NCBI GenBank assembly: GCA_045577695.1
Contig: JAZNIW010000003.1
Location: 3,270 to 67,269, forward strand
Source: UMGS1279 sp045577695
Lineage (GTDB): Bacteria > Bacillota > Clostridia > Oscillospirales > Acutalibacteraceae
DNA length: 64,000 nucleotides
Direction of reading: 5' to 3'
Under the pieces are notes generated by a model. The model was not told where the DNA came from, searched no databases, and saw nothing but the letters and a program-made list of their open reading frames with translations. Position 1 is the stretch's first letter; every line of letters starts with the position of its first letter. A program made the position numbers and the translations under genes. Of this stretch, positions 53,123 to 61,025 are shown one piece after another.

Positions 53123-53527
53123 TTAGTGGCAACCCGAACAAGTCGAACAAGAACCGCTGCAACCCGAAGAAATATCACAAGTCATCGGGTCCTCACCGTT
53201 AACGGTTAAGGTGATAATGGCATTGATTTGATTAACCAATGCATCCAATTCTTGCTTTGCAATATTGTAGTTCATCATTGATTCACTACCCATAATTTTA
53301 GTATAAATATCCCGCAACTCTGCGTTAAGCTCTTTCACCTTTTCGGCATCCTGCTCCTGGTTGGAAAGAGCTTGATCCAGCGACATACGGATAAGGTTAA
53401 ACTTTCCAATATCATCTTGCAATTGCTTGTCCGCATCGTTGGCAGCCTTGGCTTTGATATAGGTTTTGAAAACCTCTTGTTTTTGAATTTCTACGCCCAA
53501 TTTACGGGTCATTTCCAAAATATCCAT
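53123..53527 (-). CDS. YlbF/YmcA-family protein with cysteine-rich tail
   Basis: The 134-residue helical protein has the YlbF-family core (MDILEMTRKLGVEIQKQEVF, IMGSESMMNYNIAKQELD) and a C-terminal tail with five cysteines and a final histidine in its last 18 residues (CDISSGCSGSCSTCSGCH). The B. subtilis homologues YlbF and YmcA form an iron-sulfur complex with YaaT affecting RNase Y and development. The tail could bind iron or zinc. AGGAG supports the ATG at 53527. mutS follows after 38 bp. Confidence 0.82.
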   Translation of the reverse strand: MDILEMTRKLGVEIQKQEVFKTYIKAKAANDADKQLQDDIGKFNLIRMSLDQALSNQEQDAEKVKELNAELRDIYTKIMGSESMMNYNIAKQELDALVNQINAIITLTVNGEDPMTCDISSGCSGSCSTCSGCH

Positions 53528-53579
53528 TTTCATTCTCCTCATATAATAAAGTAGTAGTTTTTAATATTCCTTTACAAGA

Positions 53580-53608
53580 ATAATATCCTGCACGGTAAAT
53601 GGTGCCAA
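53580..53608 (-). promoter_or_regulatory. Promoter of the ylbF-mutS-mutL long operon
   Basis: TTGGCA (53608-53603) and TATTAT (53585-53580) on the minus strand are 17 bp apart. The predicted leader is about 50 nt. The genes from here to transketolase C have no other clear promoter or terminator. Confidence 0.6.
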
Positions 53609-53632
53609 GGATTCGTTTGATTCTTTATTCGT

Positions 53633-55048
53633 TCAAATCTGTTTGCAGTGTAATAGGCCATCTTCAATATAAGTTTCTACCGTGAGAAATTGACCGAGCA
53701 AATCAGCACTTCCTTCAAATTCAAAACAAATATTCCCCTCGGTGTGGCCGGCCATATACCCTTCCCGTCGACCGAAATCGTCACACAGTAGAAGGTAGGT
53801 TTTACCCGCCATCTCGGCCTCGTTTTTCTTTGAAATAGCATCTTGCACCGCCAAAAGTTCACGAAACCACCGACCCTTTTCCTCACGAGAAACAGGGTCG
53901 TCCAATTGAGCGGCAGGAGTACCGACACGTGCTGAATAAATAAAGGTAAACAAAGCCGAAAAACCAACCTCTTGTACCAAAGAAAGCGTATCACAAAATT
54001 CTTCGTAAGTTTCCCCCGGAAAGCCAACAATAACATCACTGGTAATCGAAAGGTCAGGCATCAGTTCTTTGGCTAAGGTAATACGGTTTAAATATTTGGC
54101 GCGGTCATAATGGCGATTCATCGCCTTCAATACACGGTCGTTTCCACTTTGAAAGGGTAAATGCAAATGGCGGCAAACCTTTTCGCAGTCCCGCATCGCG
54201 TAAAGCAGTTCCTCGGAGCAATCTTTAGGATGTGAAGTCATAAACCGAATACGAAAATCCCCTTCTAAGGCGTTGATTTTGCGCAATAATTCAGGAAAAT
54301 CAACCTTTTTTTCCATCTCATCCAAAGTGGGACTGTGGTAAGAGTTAACATTTTGCCCCAGTAAAGTAATATCTTTACAACCATTTTGAATGAGAGTTCT
54401 GCATTCAGCCAAAATCTCTTCATAACAACGGGAATGCTCCCGCCCACGCACATATGGTACAATGCAATAGGTGCAAAAATTGTTACACCCGTGCATAATG
54501 GGAACCCACCCCTTTATGGTGCCGTCTCGCTCCACCGGAATTCCCTCTAACACCTCATGATCGATGGCGCCAATTTCAAAAACACGTCCCTTTTTGGTAT
54601 AAAGACGGTATAAAAATTCCGGCAATCGGTAGGTTTCGTGGGTACCAAACAATAAATCCACATAGGGATAGCTTTTTTGAAACCGCTCGGCCACGGTGGA
54701 TTGTTGCACCATACATCCGCAAAGCCCAATAATCATCTTCGGATTACGGCGCTTGTAGTGTTTTAGGGCACCAACATTGCCAAATACGCGGTCCTCGGCA
54801 TGCTCACGCACGGCACAGGTGTTATACAGAATAAAATCGGCCGATGCGGCATCTTGGGTAAAGCCAAACCCCATTTCACGAAGCATTCCTTTTAGGTGTT
54901 CACTATCGCTAACATTTTGTTGGCAGCCATAAGTTACCACCATAGCCAGTGGAGTCTGCCGGTATTGATTTTTTATCTCTTCTCGCACCGAATAAATGTA
55001 CTCTTGCATTTCGGTAATTCGGGAGTCTAGTTCCATCCTTTTTTTCAC
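53633..55048 (-). CDS. miaB: tRNA-2-methylthio-N6-dimethylallyladenosine synthase
   Basis: The 471-residue radical-SAM protein has an N-terminal UPF0004 domain with cluster cysteines (TYGCQQN, CGCM and others), the radical-SAM CxxxCxxC motif in GCNNFCTYCIVPYVRGRE and a C-terminal TRAM domain. It uses two [4Fe-4S] clusters to add the methylthio group to i6A37 made by MiaA. The GTG at 55048 is preferred because AGGAG lies 7 nt before it; an ATG eight codons upstream overlaps that site. Confidence 0.95.
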   Translation of the reverse strand: MKKRMELDSRITEMQEYIYSVREEIKNQYRQTPLAMVVTYGCQQNVSDSEHLKGMLREMGFGFTQDAASADFILYNTCAVREHAEDRVFGNVGALKHYKRRNPKMIIGLCGCMVQQSTVAERFQKSYPYVDLLFGTHETYRLPEFLYRLYTKKGRVFEIGAIDHEVLEGIPVERDGTIKGWVPIMHGCNNFCTYCIVPYVRGREHSRCYEEILAECRTLIQNGCKDITLLGQNVNSYHSPTLDEMEKKVDFPELLRKINALEGDFRIRFMTSHPKDCSEELLYAMRDCEKVCRHLHLPFQSGNDRVLKAMNRHYDRAKYLNRITLAKELMPDLSITSDVIVGFPGETYEEFCDTLSLVQEVGFSALFTFIYSARVGTPAAQLDDPVSREEKGRWFRELLAVQDAISKKNEAEMAGKTYLLLCDDFGRREGYMAGHTEGNICFEFEGSADLLGQFLTVETYIEDGLLHCKQI

Positions 55049-55087
55049 AAAAACGCTCCTAAATGTAAACATAAATTATCACCTTGT

Positions 55088-55116
55088 ATTATACCGCAAA
55101 TATGGTTCGAATTCAA
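55088..55116 (-). promoter_or_regulatory. Sigma-A promoter of miaB
   Basis: TTGAAT (55116-55111) and TATAAT (55093-55088) on the minus strand are 17 bp apart, giving a leader of about 35 nt. Confidence 0.75.
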
Positions 55117-55147
55117 GTGAAAAAATGATATTTTTACGCCTTTTTTG

Positions 55148-55176
55148 TTGACAAGAAAATGAAAAAAGTGTATATT
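55148..55176 (+). promoter_or_regulatory. Sigma-A promoter of the Dabb gene
   Basis: A perfect TTGACA (55148-55153) is 17 bp from TATATT (55171-55176). It is divergent from the miaB promoter and gives a leader of about 25 nt. Confidence 0.75.
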
Positions 55177-55206
55177 GAAAAAAAGAATGTGAAAGGATAG
55201 AAAAAT

Positions 55207-55509
55207 ATGGTTAAGCATATTATTTTATGGCGTCTGAAAGAAGGCCTATCACCGGATGAAAAGCAAACTGTTTTACAAAACGCCAAACGCGAATTGGAAC
55301 AATTAAAAGGGAAAATCAATGGGCTGATGGAAATACAGTTGGAAATCTCCTCGCTTTCCTCCTCTAACGCCGATATGATGCTTTACTCTACTTTTGCTAA
55401 CGAGGACGCCCTAAAACAGTATCAATCCCACCCCTCCCACCAAGCGGTGGCCAACACTTTTGTTCGCCCCTTTACCGCCGAACGGCTTTGCCTGGATTTT
55501 GAAGAATAA
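55207..55509 (+). CDS. Dabb-domain (stress-responsive alpha/beta barrel) protein
   Basis: The 100-residue protein has the Dabb pattern: it starts MVKHIILWRLKEG, has a central helix and ends with a DALKQYQSHPSHQAV segment and a final strand. Such proteins form small ferredoxin-like dimers; their biochemical role is mostly unknown in bacteria. AAAGGATAG precedes the ATG. It is a single gene between its own promoter and two terminators. Confidence 0.85.
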   Translation: MVKHIILWRLKEGLSPDEKQTVLQNAKRELEQLKGKINGLMEIQLEISSLSSSNADMMLYSTFANEDALKQYQSHPSHQAVANTFVRPFTAERLCLDFEE

Positions 55510-55516
55510 ATAACAA

Positions 55517-55597
55517 GAAAACCCGCTATTTTCATAGCGGGTCAAACCATAAACAAAGCAGGTTTTCTGATGGTTAGAAAACCTGCTTTTTCTCATT
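55517..55597 (+). terminator. Two consecutive hairpins after the Dabb gene
   Basis: The first pairs ACCCGCTA with TAGCGGGT (about 55525-55546). The second pairs AAGCAGGTTTTCT with AGAAAACCTGCTT (about 55556-55591) and is followed by TTTTCTC. The second is a good intrinsic terminator. Confidence 0.8.
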
Positions 55598-55747
55598 ATG
55601 TAGGTTGAATAAAACAATCCAAATAAGATATCAAATAAATCACGTAAAAAGGCGGTATATTCTTTTCTGTTATCAAATGTTTTAGCCGGTTTTTTATCAT
55701 AAAAGCAACCATTGGTGTAGATAATTTAACACCGGCACTTTGGGAAT

Positions 55748-56920
55748 TTATTTGCGGGAAACACCGGTTTCTTTGGCAACACGAACGACCGCCTCTGCTA
55801 CTACCTTAGCTACCCTTTTATCTAACGGAGAAACAATAATGTTTTCTTCACTAATTTCTTCATCGGGAATCAATGAGGCCAGCGCATACGAAGTTGCAAC
55901 CTTCATTTCATCGTTGATGCATTTTGCACGGCAATCCAACGCTCCGCGAAAAATACCGGGAAAAGCCAAGAGATTGTTAATTTGATTCGGGAAATCCGAA
56001 CGTCCGGTTCCTACCACAGCGGCTCCGGCTTTTTTGGCAAGGTCGGGCATAATTTCGGGGGTCGGATTGGCCATGGGGAATAAAATGGCATCTTTTGCCA
56101 TTGATTTTACCATTTCATCATCCACTACATTCGGAGCCGAAACACCGATAAAGACATCGGCACCAACCAGAGCATCTTTTAAGCTACCGGTTTTTCCTTT
56201 TAAGTTGGTAACGGCTGCCATTTCTTCTTGGGCACTATTGTTGTTTTTATCCCCCTTGTTGATGATGCCGAAACGGTCACAGTAGGTGATATGTTTAACC
56301 CCAATCGAGAAAAGATGCTTACCAATCGCAATGCCGGCCGAACCCGCACCGTTGATAACCACCTCCACGGTGTCAAGCGATTTTTTTACCAATTTTAAGG
56401 CATTAATCAAGGCTGCAGCTACAACAATGGCAGTACCGTGTTGGTCATCGTGAAAAATCGGAATATCACAAACCTCTTTAAGGCGCCGTTCGATTTCGAA
56501 ACAACGAGGGGCTGCAATATCTTCTAAGTTGATGCCGCCGAAACTGCCCGAAAGTAACGAAATCGTCCGCACAATTTCATCCGTATCTTTGCTTTTAATG
56601 CAAAGCGGAAAGGCATCGACATCGGCAAACTCCTTGAATAGAACGCACTTTCCCTCCATCACCGGCATACCGGCTTCGGGACCGATATCGCCGAGTCCAA
56701 GCACCGCCGTACCGTCCGTAATTACTGCCACTAAATTCGAGCGGCGAGTCAGTTCATAAGATTTGTCAACGTCTTTTTGAATGGCCAAACACGGTTCGGC
56801 AACGCCGGGCGTATAGGCCAAGGAAAGATCTTTTTTGTTTTCAACCGGCACGCGGGAAATTACTTCTATTTTACCCTGCCAGTCGCAATGCTTTTGCAAC
56901 GATTCTTCGCGGATATCCAT
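55748..56920 (-). CDS. NAD(P)-dependent malic enzyme
   Basis: The 390-residue short-form malic enzyme has SLAYTPGVAEPC, GDIGPEAGMPVMEGK with the catalytic lysine, the metal-binding DDQHGTAIVVAAAL, and the Rossmann motif NGAGSAGIAIGKHL. It converts malate to pyruvate and CO2. It begins 2 bp after an Ldh_2-type dehydrogenase, sharing its GGAGGAC ribosome site region. The ATG at 56920 is chosen over one five codons upstream. Confidence 0.94.
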   Translation of the reverse strand: MDIREESLQKHCDWQGKIEVISRVPVENKKDLSLAYTPGVAEPCLAIQKDVDKSYELTRRSNLVAVITDGTAVLGLGDIGPEAGMPVMEGKCVLFKEFADVDAFPLCIKSKDTDEIVRTISLLSGSFGGINLEDIAAPRCFEIERRLKEVCDIPIFHDDQHGTAIVVAAALINALKLVKKSLDTVEVVINGAGSAGIAIGKHLFSIGVKHITYCDRFGIINKGDKNNNSAQEEMAAVTNLKGKTGSLKDALVGADVFIGVSAPNVVDDEMVKSMAKDAILFPMANPTPEIMPDLAKKAGAAVVGTGRSDFPNQINNLLAFPGIFRGALDCRAKCINDEMKVATSYALASLIPDEEISEENIIVSPLDKRVAKVVAEAVVRVAKETGVSRK

Positions 56921-56922
56921 AC

Positions 56923-58035
56923 TTAGTCCTCCCACGGGAAATGATATTTTACAAGACCCAATTCATCGCGAACGGATAAAATTTCCTTTTGTACCGATTC
57001 GTTGATCGGCACGCCGTCCTTGCGGGCCAGACCAATTTCATATTCCTTTTCACCGGCAGTGTAAATGCGCTTCGCATCGGGTGCTTTTTTCGAGGCGCGC
57101 ATACTGCGACATATATCACCGGCTTTTTTACGAGCGACTTCTTCACCCATAAAGTGGTCGGTATCAATAGCGATAAACCAATGGCCAAGTTGATAAGGCC
57201 GAATATTGCCGTCTTTGTCTTTGCCGTCTAAATCTTTACCGTAAGCGCCGTCTTGTAAAATAGAGGAGAAAAATTCTACCGCCATAGCAAAGCCATAGCC
57301 TTTGTAACCGCCCAAATCTTCCCCGATACCACCCAAGGTGGTCAAGGCAGCCGTGCCGCCACGGATTTTTTTCAAAGCGATACCGGAATCCCCTTCAATC
57401 GCTTCCCCTTCACTGCCGATAATGGTGCCGGGGTGTACCGCCTCGCCAATGCGCTCATAATATTCGATTTTACCGTTTTGCGTAATCGAAGTTGCGCAGT
57501 CGAAATTAAAATCAAAGGCCTCATCGGTTGGCACACCGATGGTAAAAGGGTTGGTACCAAACATTCCCTCTACTCCATGGGTCGGCGCAACCGAGGGGCG
57601 GGCGTTAGTGCCGGTCATACCGATACAGCCGGCTTTGGTTGCCATAGTGGAATAATATCCGGCAATACCGTAATGACAAGAGTTGCGTACAACCACCATA
57701 CCCATACCATACTCTTTTGCCTTGTCAATAGCCATTTGCATCGCCTTATGACCGATGACTTGACCCATTCCGTGGTGTCCGTCTATTACTGCGGTGGTGG
57801 GCGTTTCCTTGAGAATTTCAAAGGTAGTAACCGGTTTTTGAATTCCTGCCTTAATGCGGTCTAGATAGATCGGTTTAAAACGATTCACGCCATGCGATTC
57901 AATGCCGCGTTTATCCGACTCCAATAACACATCCGCGCAGATTTCAGCATCTTCTTTGGGGATGCCGTAACCAACAAACGCGTCGATGACGAAATCGGTA
58001 ATGGTTTTCCAATCTACAATATTTGTTTTAGCCAT
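56923..58035 (-). CDS. Ldh_2-family malate/L-lactate dehydrogenase-like oxidoreductase
   Basis: The 370-residue protein has the YlbC/MdhC-like fold signature: ESDKRGIESHGVNRF near residue 50 with the catalytic histidine, VVRNSCHYGIAGYY and ATSITQNGKIEYY. Members oxidise (S)-malate, lactate, ureidoglycolate or related 2-hydroxyacids with NAD(P). Coupling with malic enzyme favours malate, and oxaloacetate made here could feed the Na+-pumping decarboxylase. A DeoR regulator is divergently encoded. Confidence 0.88.
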   Translation of the reverse strand: MAKTNIVDWKTITDFVIDAFVGYGIPKEDAEICADVLLESDKRGIESHGVNRFKPIYLDRIKAGIQKPVTTFEILKETPTTAVIDGHHGMGQVIGHKAMQMAIDKAKEYGMGMVVVRNSCHYGIAGYYSTMATKAGCIGMTGTNARPSVAPTHGVEGMFGTNPFTIGVPTDEAFDFNFDCATSITQNGKIEYYERIGEAVHPGTIIGSEGEAIEGDSGIALKKIRGGTAALTTLGGIGEDLGGYKGYGFAMAVEFFSSILQDGAYGKDLDGKDKDGNIRPYQLGHWFIAIDTDHFMGEEVARKKAGDICRSMRASKKAPDAKRIYTAGEKEYEIGLARKDGVPINESVQKEILSVRDELGLVKYHFPWED

Positions 58036-58074
58036 CTTTTTTTCTCCTTTATCTTTACATTTTGAACTGTATCC

Positions 58075-58103
58075 ATTATAATGAATTGAGCGAAATCTTT
58101 CAA
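58075..58103 (-). promoter_or_regulatory. Sigma-A promoter of the malate operon
   Basis: TTGAAA (58103-58098) and TATAAT (58080-58075) on the minus strand are 17 bp apart, one mismatch from full consensus. It lies in the 145-bp spacer shared with the DeoR gene. Confidence 0.75.
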
Positions 58104-58138
58104 GTTTATTGAAAAAATTGCTTCAAAATCTTTTATTG

Positions 58139-58170
58139 TGCAAAAAATTATGCTCATATGCGCAAAATTA
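58139..58170 (+). promoter_or_regulatory. Direct repeat before the DeoR gene, possible operator
   Basis: TGCAAAAAATTA (58139-58150) and TGCGCAAAATTA (58159-58170) are near-identical, 20 bp apart, directly before the GGAGG of the regulator gene. DeoR-type repressors often bind such repeats and control themselves. A TTGAAA at about 58109 has only a poor -10 (TTTATT). Confidence 0.35.
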
Positions 58171-58180
58171 GGAGGTTTTT

Positions 58181-58930
58181 ATGATTGTTTCCGAACGACA
58201 AAACCAAATCTGCAGCATCTTGTCTGAACAACGCTTTGCCACCGTTAAAGAATTGAGTGAACGGTTGTTTATCAGCGAATCGAGTATTCGGCGTGACCTT
58301 TCCCACTTAGAAAACAAGGGCTACATAAAACGAAATCACGGCGGTGCCATCCTGCTTCACTCGGGTGATACGGTTGTTCCCTTTGGTATTCGCACCTTTC
58401 ACAATGTGAAAGAGAAAAAACTCATTGCAAAAAAAGCGGTCGAATTGATTCATACCGGAGATATGGTCTTTTTAGACCAAACCTCTACCTCCTATTTTTT
58501 GGCGGCCGAAATTTTAAAAAACAAGACCGTCACTGTGGTAACCAACAACCGCGAAATTATCAACCTGTTAGCCGGTAGCGAATTACCGGTTATATGTTCG
58601 GGCGGTATTATCAGCAAGGCAAACGATATTTGTTTGATTGGTCAAAGTGCTCAAGACACCTTTTCGGAAATTTACGCTGATATTGCCTTTTTCTCTTGTA
58701 AATCTCTTTCGTTTGACGGAATCATTTCCGACTGTTCACAAGAAGAAGTGTTCGTTCGTAACGCTATGCTGGCTTCAGCCGCCAAAAAGGTTTTCTTGTG
58801 CGATGGTTCTAAAATGGGCAGTCGTTCGGCTTACAAACAATGCGAACTAAACGATGTGGATGTTTTGGTTTCGGAAACAACACCAAGCCGTAATTTTTTA
58901 ACAAAAGCTCCCTCGCTTTTGTTATTATAG
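58181..58930 (+). CDS. DeoR/GlpR-family transcriptional regulator
   Basis: The 249-residue protein has an N-terminal winged helix with ATVKELSERLFISESSIRRD and HLENKGYIKRNHGGA, the DeoR signature, and a C-terminal sugar-phosphate-binding DeoRC domain with VFLDQTSTSYFLA and VTNNREI. Ligands are usually phosphorylated sugars or related metabolites. Divergent placement makes control of the malate genes likely. GGAGG precedes the ATG. Confidence 0.9.
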   Translation: MIVSERQNQICSILSEQRFATVKELSERLFISESSIRRDLSHLENKGYIKRNHGGAILLHSGDTVVPFGIRTFHNVKEKKLIAKKAVELIHTGDMVFLDQTSTSYFLAAEILKNKTVTVVTNNREIINLLAGSELPVICSGGIISKANDICLIGQSAQDTFSEIYADIAFFSCKSLSFDGIISDCSQEEVFVRNAMLASAAKKVFLCDGSKMGSRSAYKQCELNDVDVLVSETTPSRNFLTKAPSLLLL

Positions 58931-58952
58931 AATATCATAGAACACCATAAAA

Positions 58953-58990
58953 AAATTCGGTTGGTCAAGGCAAACCAACCGAATTTTTTT
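58953..58990. terminator. Bidirectional terminator between deoR-like gene and tspO
   Basis: AAATTCGGTTGGT (58953-58965) pairs perfectly with ACCAACCGAATTT (58974-58986), with A-run before and T-run after. It ends both converging genes and reaches to the tspO stop. Confidence 0.9.
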
Positions 58991-59462
58991 AATTTAAAAT
59001 CGCAATGCCAATATTTAAATACAGTGCGAAGCAGAGCCATAAAAGATAAGGCCAAAACAAAAGGGAACTAACCGCATTCAGCCGAAAAACCCGAATGGCC
59101 CATCGAATCCCCAACACCAATAAGAAAACAATTAAAGCGGCTGCCACGTAAAAGGCCTTCACCCGCCAAAAAACAATTTGCCAAAGCACATTCAAAATCA
59201 GTTGAAAAAAGTAGTTCTTAATAAGTTCGAAAACAACCGGTGCTTTCTCCAAACTAAGAAGATAAACCGAAACACCCATCAACGCATATAAGATGTTCCA
59301 AACAATGGGAAACACCACTCCCGGCGGGGCCATCGGCGGTTTTACCAAACCTGCGTACACCGCCCCAATATCTCCGGCCAACAGTGCTCCGACCACCCCC
59401 AATCCAATAGTAATGAGAACATAGATAATCAAGCCCTTCAGCCTTAACGGTTTCATTTCCAT
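58989..59462 (-). CDS. tspO: TspO/MBR-family membrane protein
   Basis: The 157-residue protein has five membrane helices and the family residues in GLVKPPMAPPGVVFPIVWNILYALMG-type sequence (about residues 36-61), and Trp-rich helix ends. TspO proteins bind tetrapyrroles and other hydrophobic ligands. The ribosome site AAGGGGGA is part of a long inverted repeat that may hide it. It lies 76 bp after the cysteine-desulfurase-like gene. Confidence 0.9.
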   Translation of the reverse strand: MEMKPLRLKGLIIYVLITIGLGVVGALLAGDIGAVYAGLVKPPMAPPGVVFPIVWNILYALMGVSVYLLSLEKAPVVFELIKNYFFQLILNVLWQIVFWRVKAFYVAAALIVFLLVLGIRWAIRVFRLNAVSSLLFWPYLLWLCFALYLNIGIAILN

Positions 59463-59466
59463 AAAA

Positions 59467-59532
59467 ATCCCCCTTATCTTACGAATAGTATCCGAAAAAT
59501 TTTGTTACTTTATACTATGGAAAAAGGGGGAT
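59467..59532 (-). promoter_or_regulatory. Nested inverted repeat that can sequester the tspO ribosome-binding site
   Basis: Outer arms ATCCCCCTT (59467-59475) and AAGGGGGAT (59524-59532) pair perfectly over 9 bp. Inner arms ATAGTAT (59485-59491) and ATACTAT (59512-59518) pair over 7 bp. On the minus-strand transcript the 3' arm contains AAGGGGGA, the tspO Shine-Dalgarno sequence, 6 nt before the ATG; the 5' arm starts just after the upstream stop codon. Five Us also follow, so it could work as a terminator. Confidence 0.55.
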
Positions 59533-59538
59533 GTCTTA

Positions 59539-60690
59539 TCACAAAAAACTTCGTTTGGCTGAAATACGGCGAATTTGTTCCAATAGTATTTCCATTTCGG
59601 CTCGCGTATTGAAAACCGAAGGACTCACCCGCACCGTTCCCGTTTCAATGGTTCCAAGGCGTTTATGAGCAAATGGAGCACAATGCAATCCTGCCCGCAC
59701 TGCAATACCGGATTGATCCAATAAGGCTGCCACTTTGGAGGAAGAGATGCTGCGAAGATTAAATGAAACCAACGGAACAAAAGCTCCCTCTTGCGGAAAA
59801 GGAGTATAAACCATCGTTCCCGGAATTTTGGATAATCCGTTGTAAAACCTTTGCACCAGGGCCAATTCGCCTTGATAAATTTCGGTTTGACCCTTTCGTT
59901 GCACAAAATCACAACCGGCGGCAATACCGGCAACGCCGGCCACGTTTTGTGTACCACTTTCCAATCGTTCAGGAACTTCAGTCGGTACCGTAGGGGCTGC
60001 AGATTGACTTCCGGTTCCACCTTCAATCAACGGGTGTTCAATGTTTTTTTCAGCAATTAAAATACCGGTTCCCATTGGCGCATACAGTCCTTTGTGGGGA
60101 GCAATACATAAAAAATCAATCTTCATTTTTTGTATGTCAATGGGAAGCACGCCGGCGGTTTGTGCGGCATCTACAGCAAAAAGAACCCCGTATTTTCGGC
60201 ACAGTTCACCGATTGCGGCAATCGGCAAAATCTCCCCGGTCACATTGGAAGCGTGGGTACAAACCACCAATTTTGTATGCGGTTCTATCGCCCGTTCAAA
60301 GGAACGAAGTGTGGCTTCGGGGTCGGAAAAAATAACCTCAGCAACCGAAATTTCTATCCCGTTTTTTTGCATTGAAAAAGCAGGTCGCACCACCGAATTA
60401 TGCTCCATAGAGGAAATAACCATTCCATCGCCGCTATTTAAAACCCCTTTGATAACCATATTCAGCGAAGCGGTGCAAGAGGGGGTGAAAATTACTTTTT
60501 CCTCTCCCGTGGCACCAAACATTTTGGCAACCTTTTGACGGGCAAGATATATCATTTCGGCGGCGCGCATCGCGGGAAGATGTCCGCTCCGTCCCGGATT
60601 TGCCGACCCTTCCAAAAGTGCTTTATTCACAGCCGCAATCACCATATTTGGCTTTTTACCAGTGGTGGCGGCATTATCCAAATAAATCAT
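59539..60690 (-). CDS. Class V aminotransferase, cysteine-desulfurase-like
   Basis: The 383-residue PLP enzyme starts MIYLDNAATTGKKP and has the Schiff-base lysine in CIAPHKGLYAPMGTG (about residue 198), and the catalytic cysteine region RAGLHCAPFAHKRLGT (about 330). It belongs to a clostridial cysteine-desulfurase family that is distinct from IscS and SufS and often accompanies selenium genes. Sulfur (or selenium) release from cysteine (or selenocysteine) is the expected reaction. The ATG at 60690 follows GGCGGG. It lies 17 bp after a DUF3343 gene. Confidence 0.9.
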   Translation of the reverse strand: MIYLDNAATTGKKPNMVIAAVNKALLEGSANPGRSGHLPAMRAAEMIYLARQKVAKMFGATGEEKVIFTPSCTASLNMVIKGVLNSGDGMVISSMEHNSVVRPAFSMQKNGIEISVAEVIFSDPEATLRSFERAIEPHTKLVVCTHASNVTGEILPIAAIGELCRKYGVLFAVDAAQTAGVLPIDIQKMKIDFLCIAPHKGLYAPMGTGILIAEKNIEHPLIEGGTGSQSAAPTVPTEVPERLESGTQNVAGVAGIAAGCDFVQRKGQTEIYQGELALVQRFYNGLSKIPGTMVYTPFPQEGAFVPLVSFNLRSISSSKVAALLDQSGIAVRAGLHCAPFAHKRLGTIETGTVRVSPSVFNTRAEMEILLEQIRRISAKRSFL

Positions 60691-60707
60691 ACCAAGCCCG
60701 CCTTTTG

Positions 60708-60926
60708 TCATTGTTGTTTTATTTGTAAATACCGTATACCATTCTCAGAAAATAAAGTTTTAATTTTTTCCGGTTTGCAATCGGTCAACACCCCATACCC
60801 GCAACCCACATTGCCCGTAGACTGCACCGTGCGCGTCATTTCGGCGTGGTATCCGTTACGACGCAAAACATCGCGCCCCTTAATCGCATAGGTAATGGTT
60901 CCGGTAACGATAAAATAGCGATTCAT
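60708..60926 (-). CDS. DUF3343 protein, putative sulfur/selenium carrier
   Basis: The 72-residue protein has the DUF3343 pattern: a YFIVTGTITYAIKGRDVL strand-helix start and the conserved cysteine in NVGCGYGVLTDC. The family is proposed to carry Se or S from a desulfurase. Tight linkage with the desulfurase-like gene supports that. The ATG at 60926 is chosen with AGGAAA upstream, over an earlier non-matching extension. A single conserved Cys in CGYG would be the carrier site. Confidence 0.82.
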   Translation of the reverse strand: MNRYFIVTGTITYAIKGRDVLRRNGYHAEMTRTVQSTGNVGCGYGVLTDCKPEKIKTLFSENGIRYLQIKQQ

Positions 60927-61025
60927 TTTCATTTCCTGCCTTTCCCAATCAATCTCTGTGTTCGTCTTATTTTTTATACATAACACATTCTATTCTATGC
61001 GAATGGACAAATATTTGCGAAAGGG

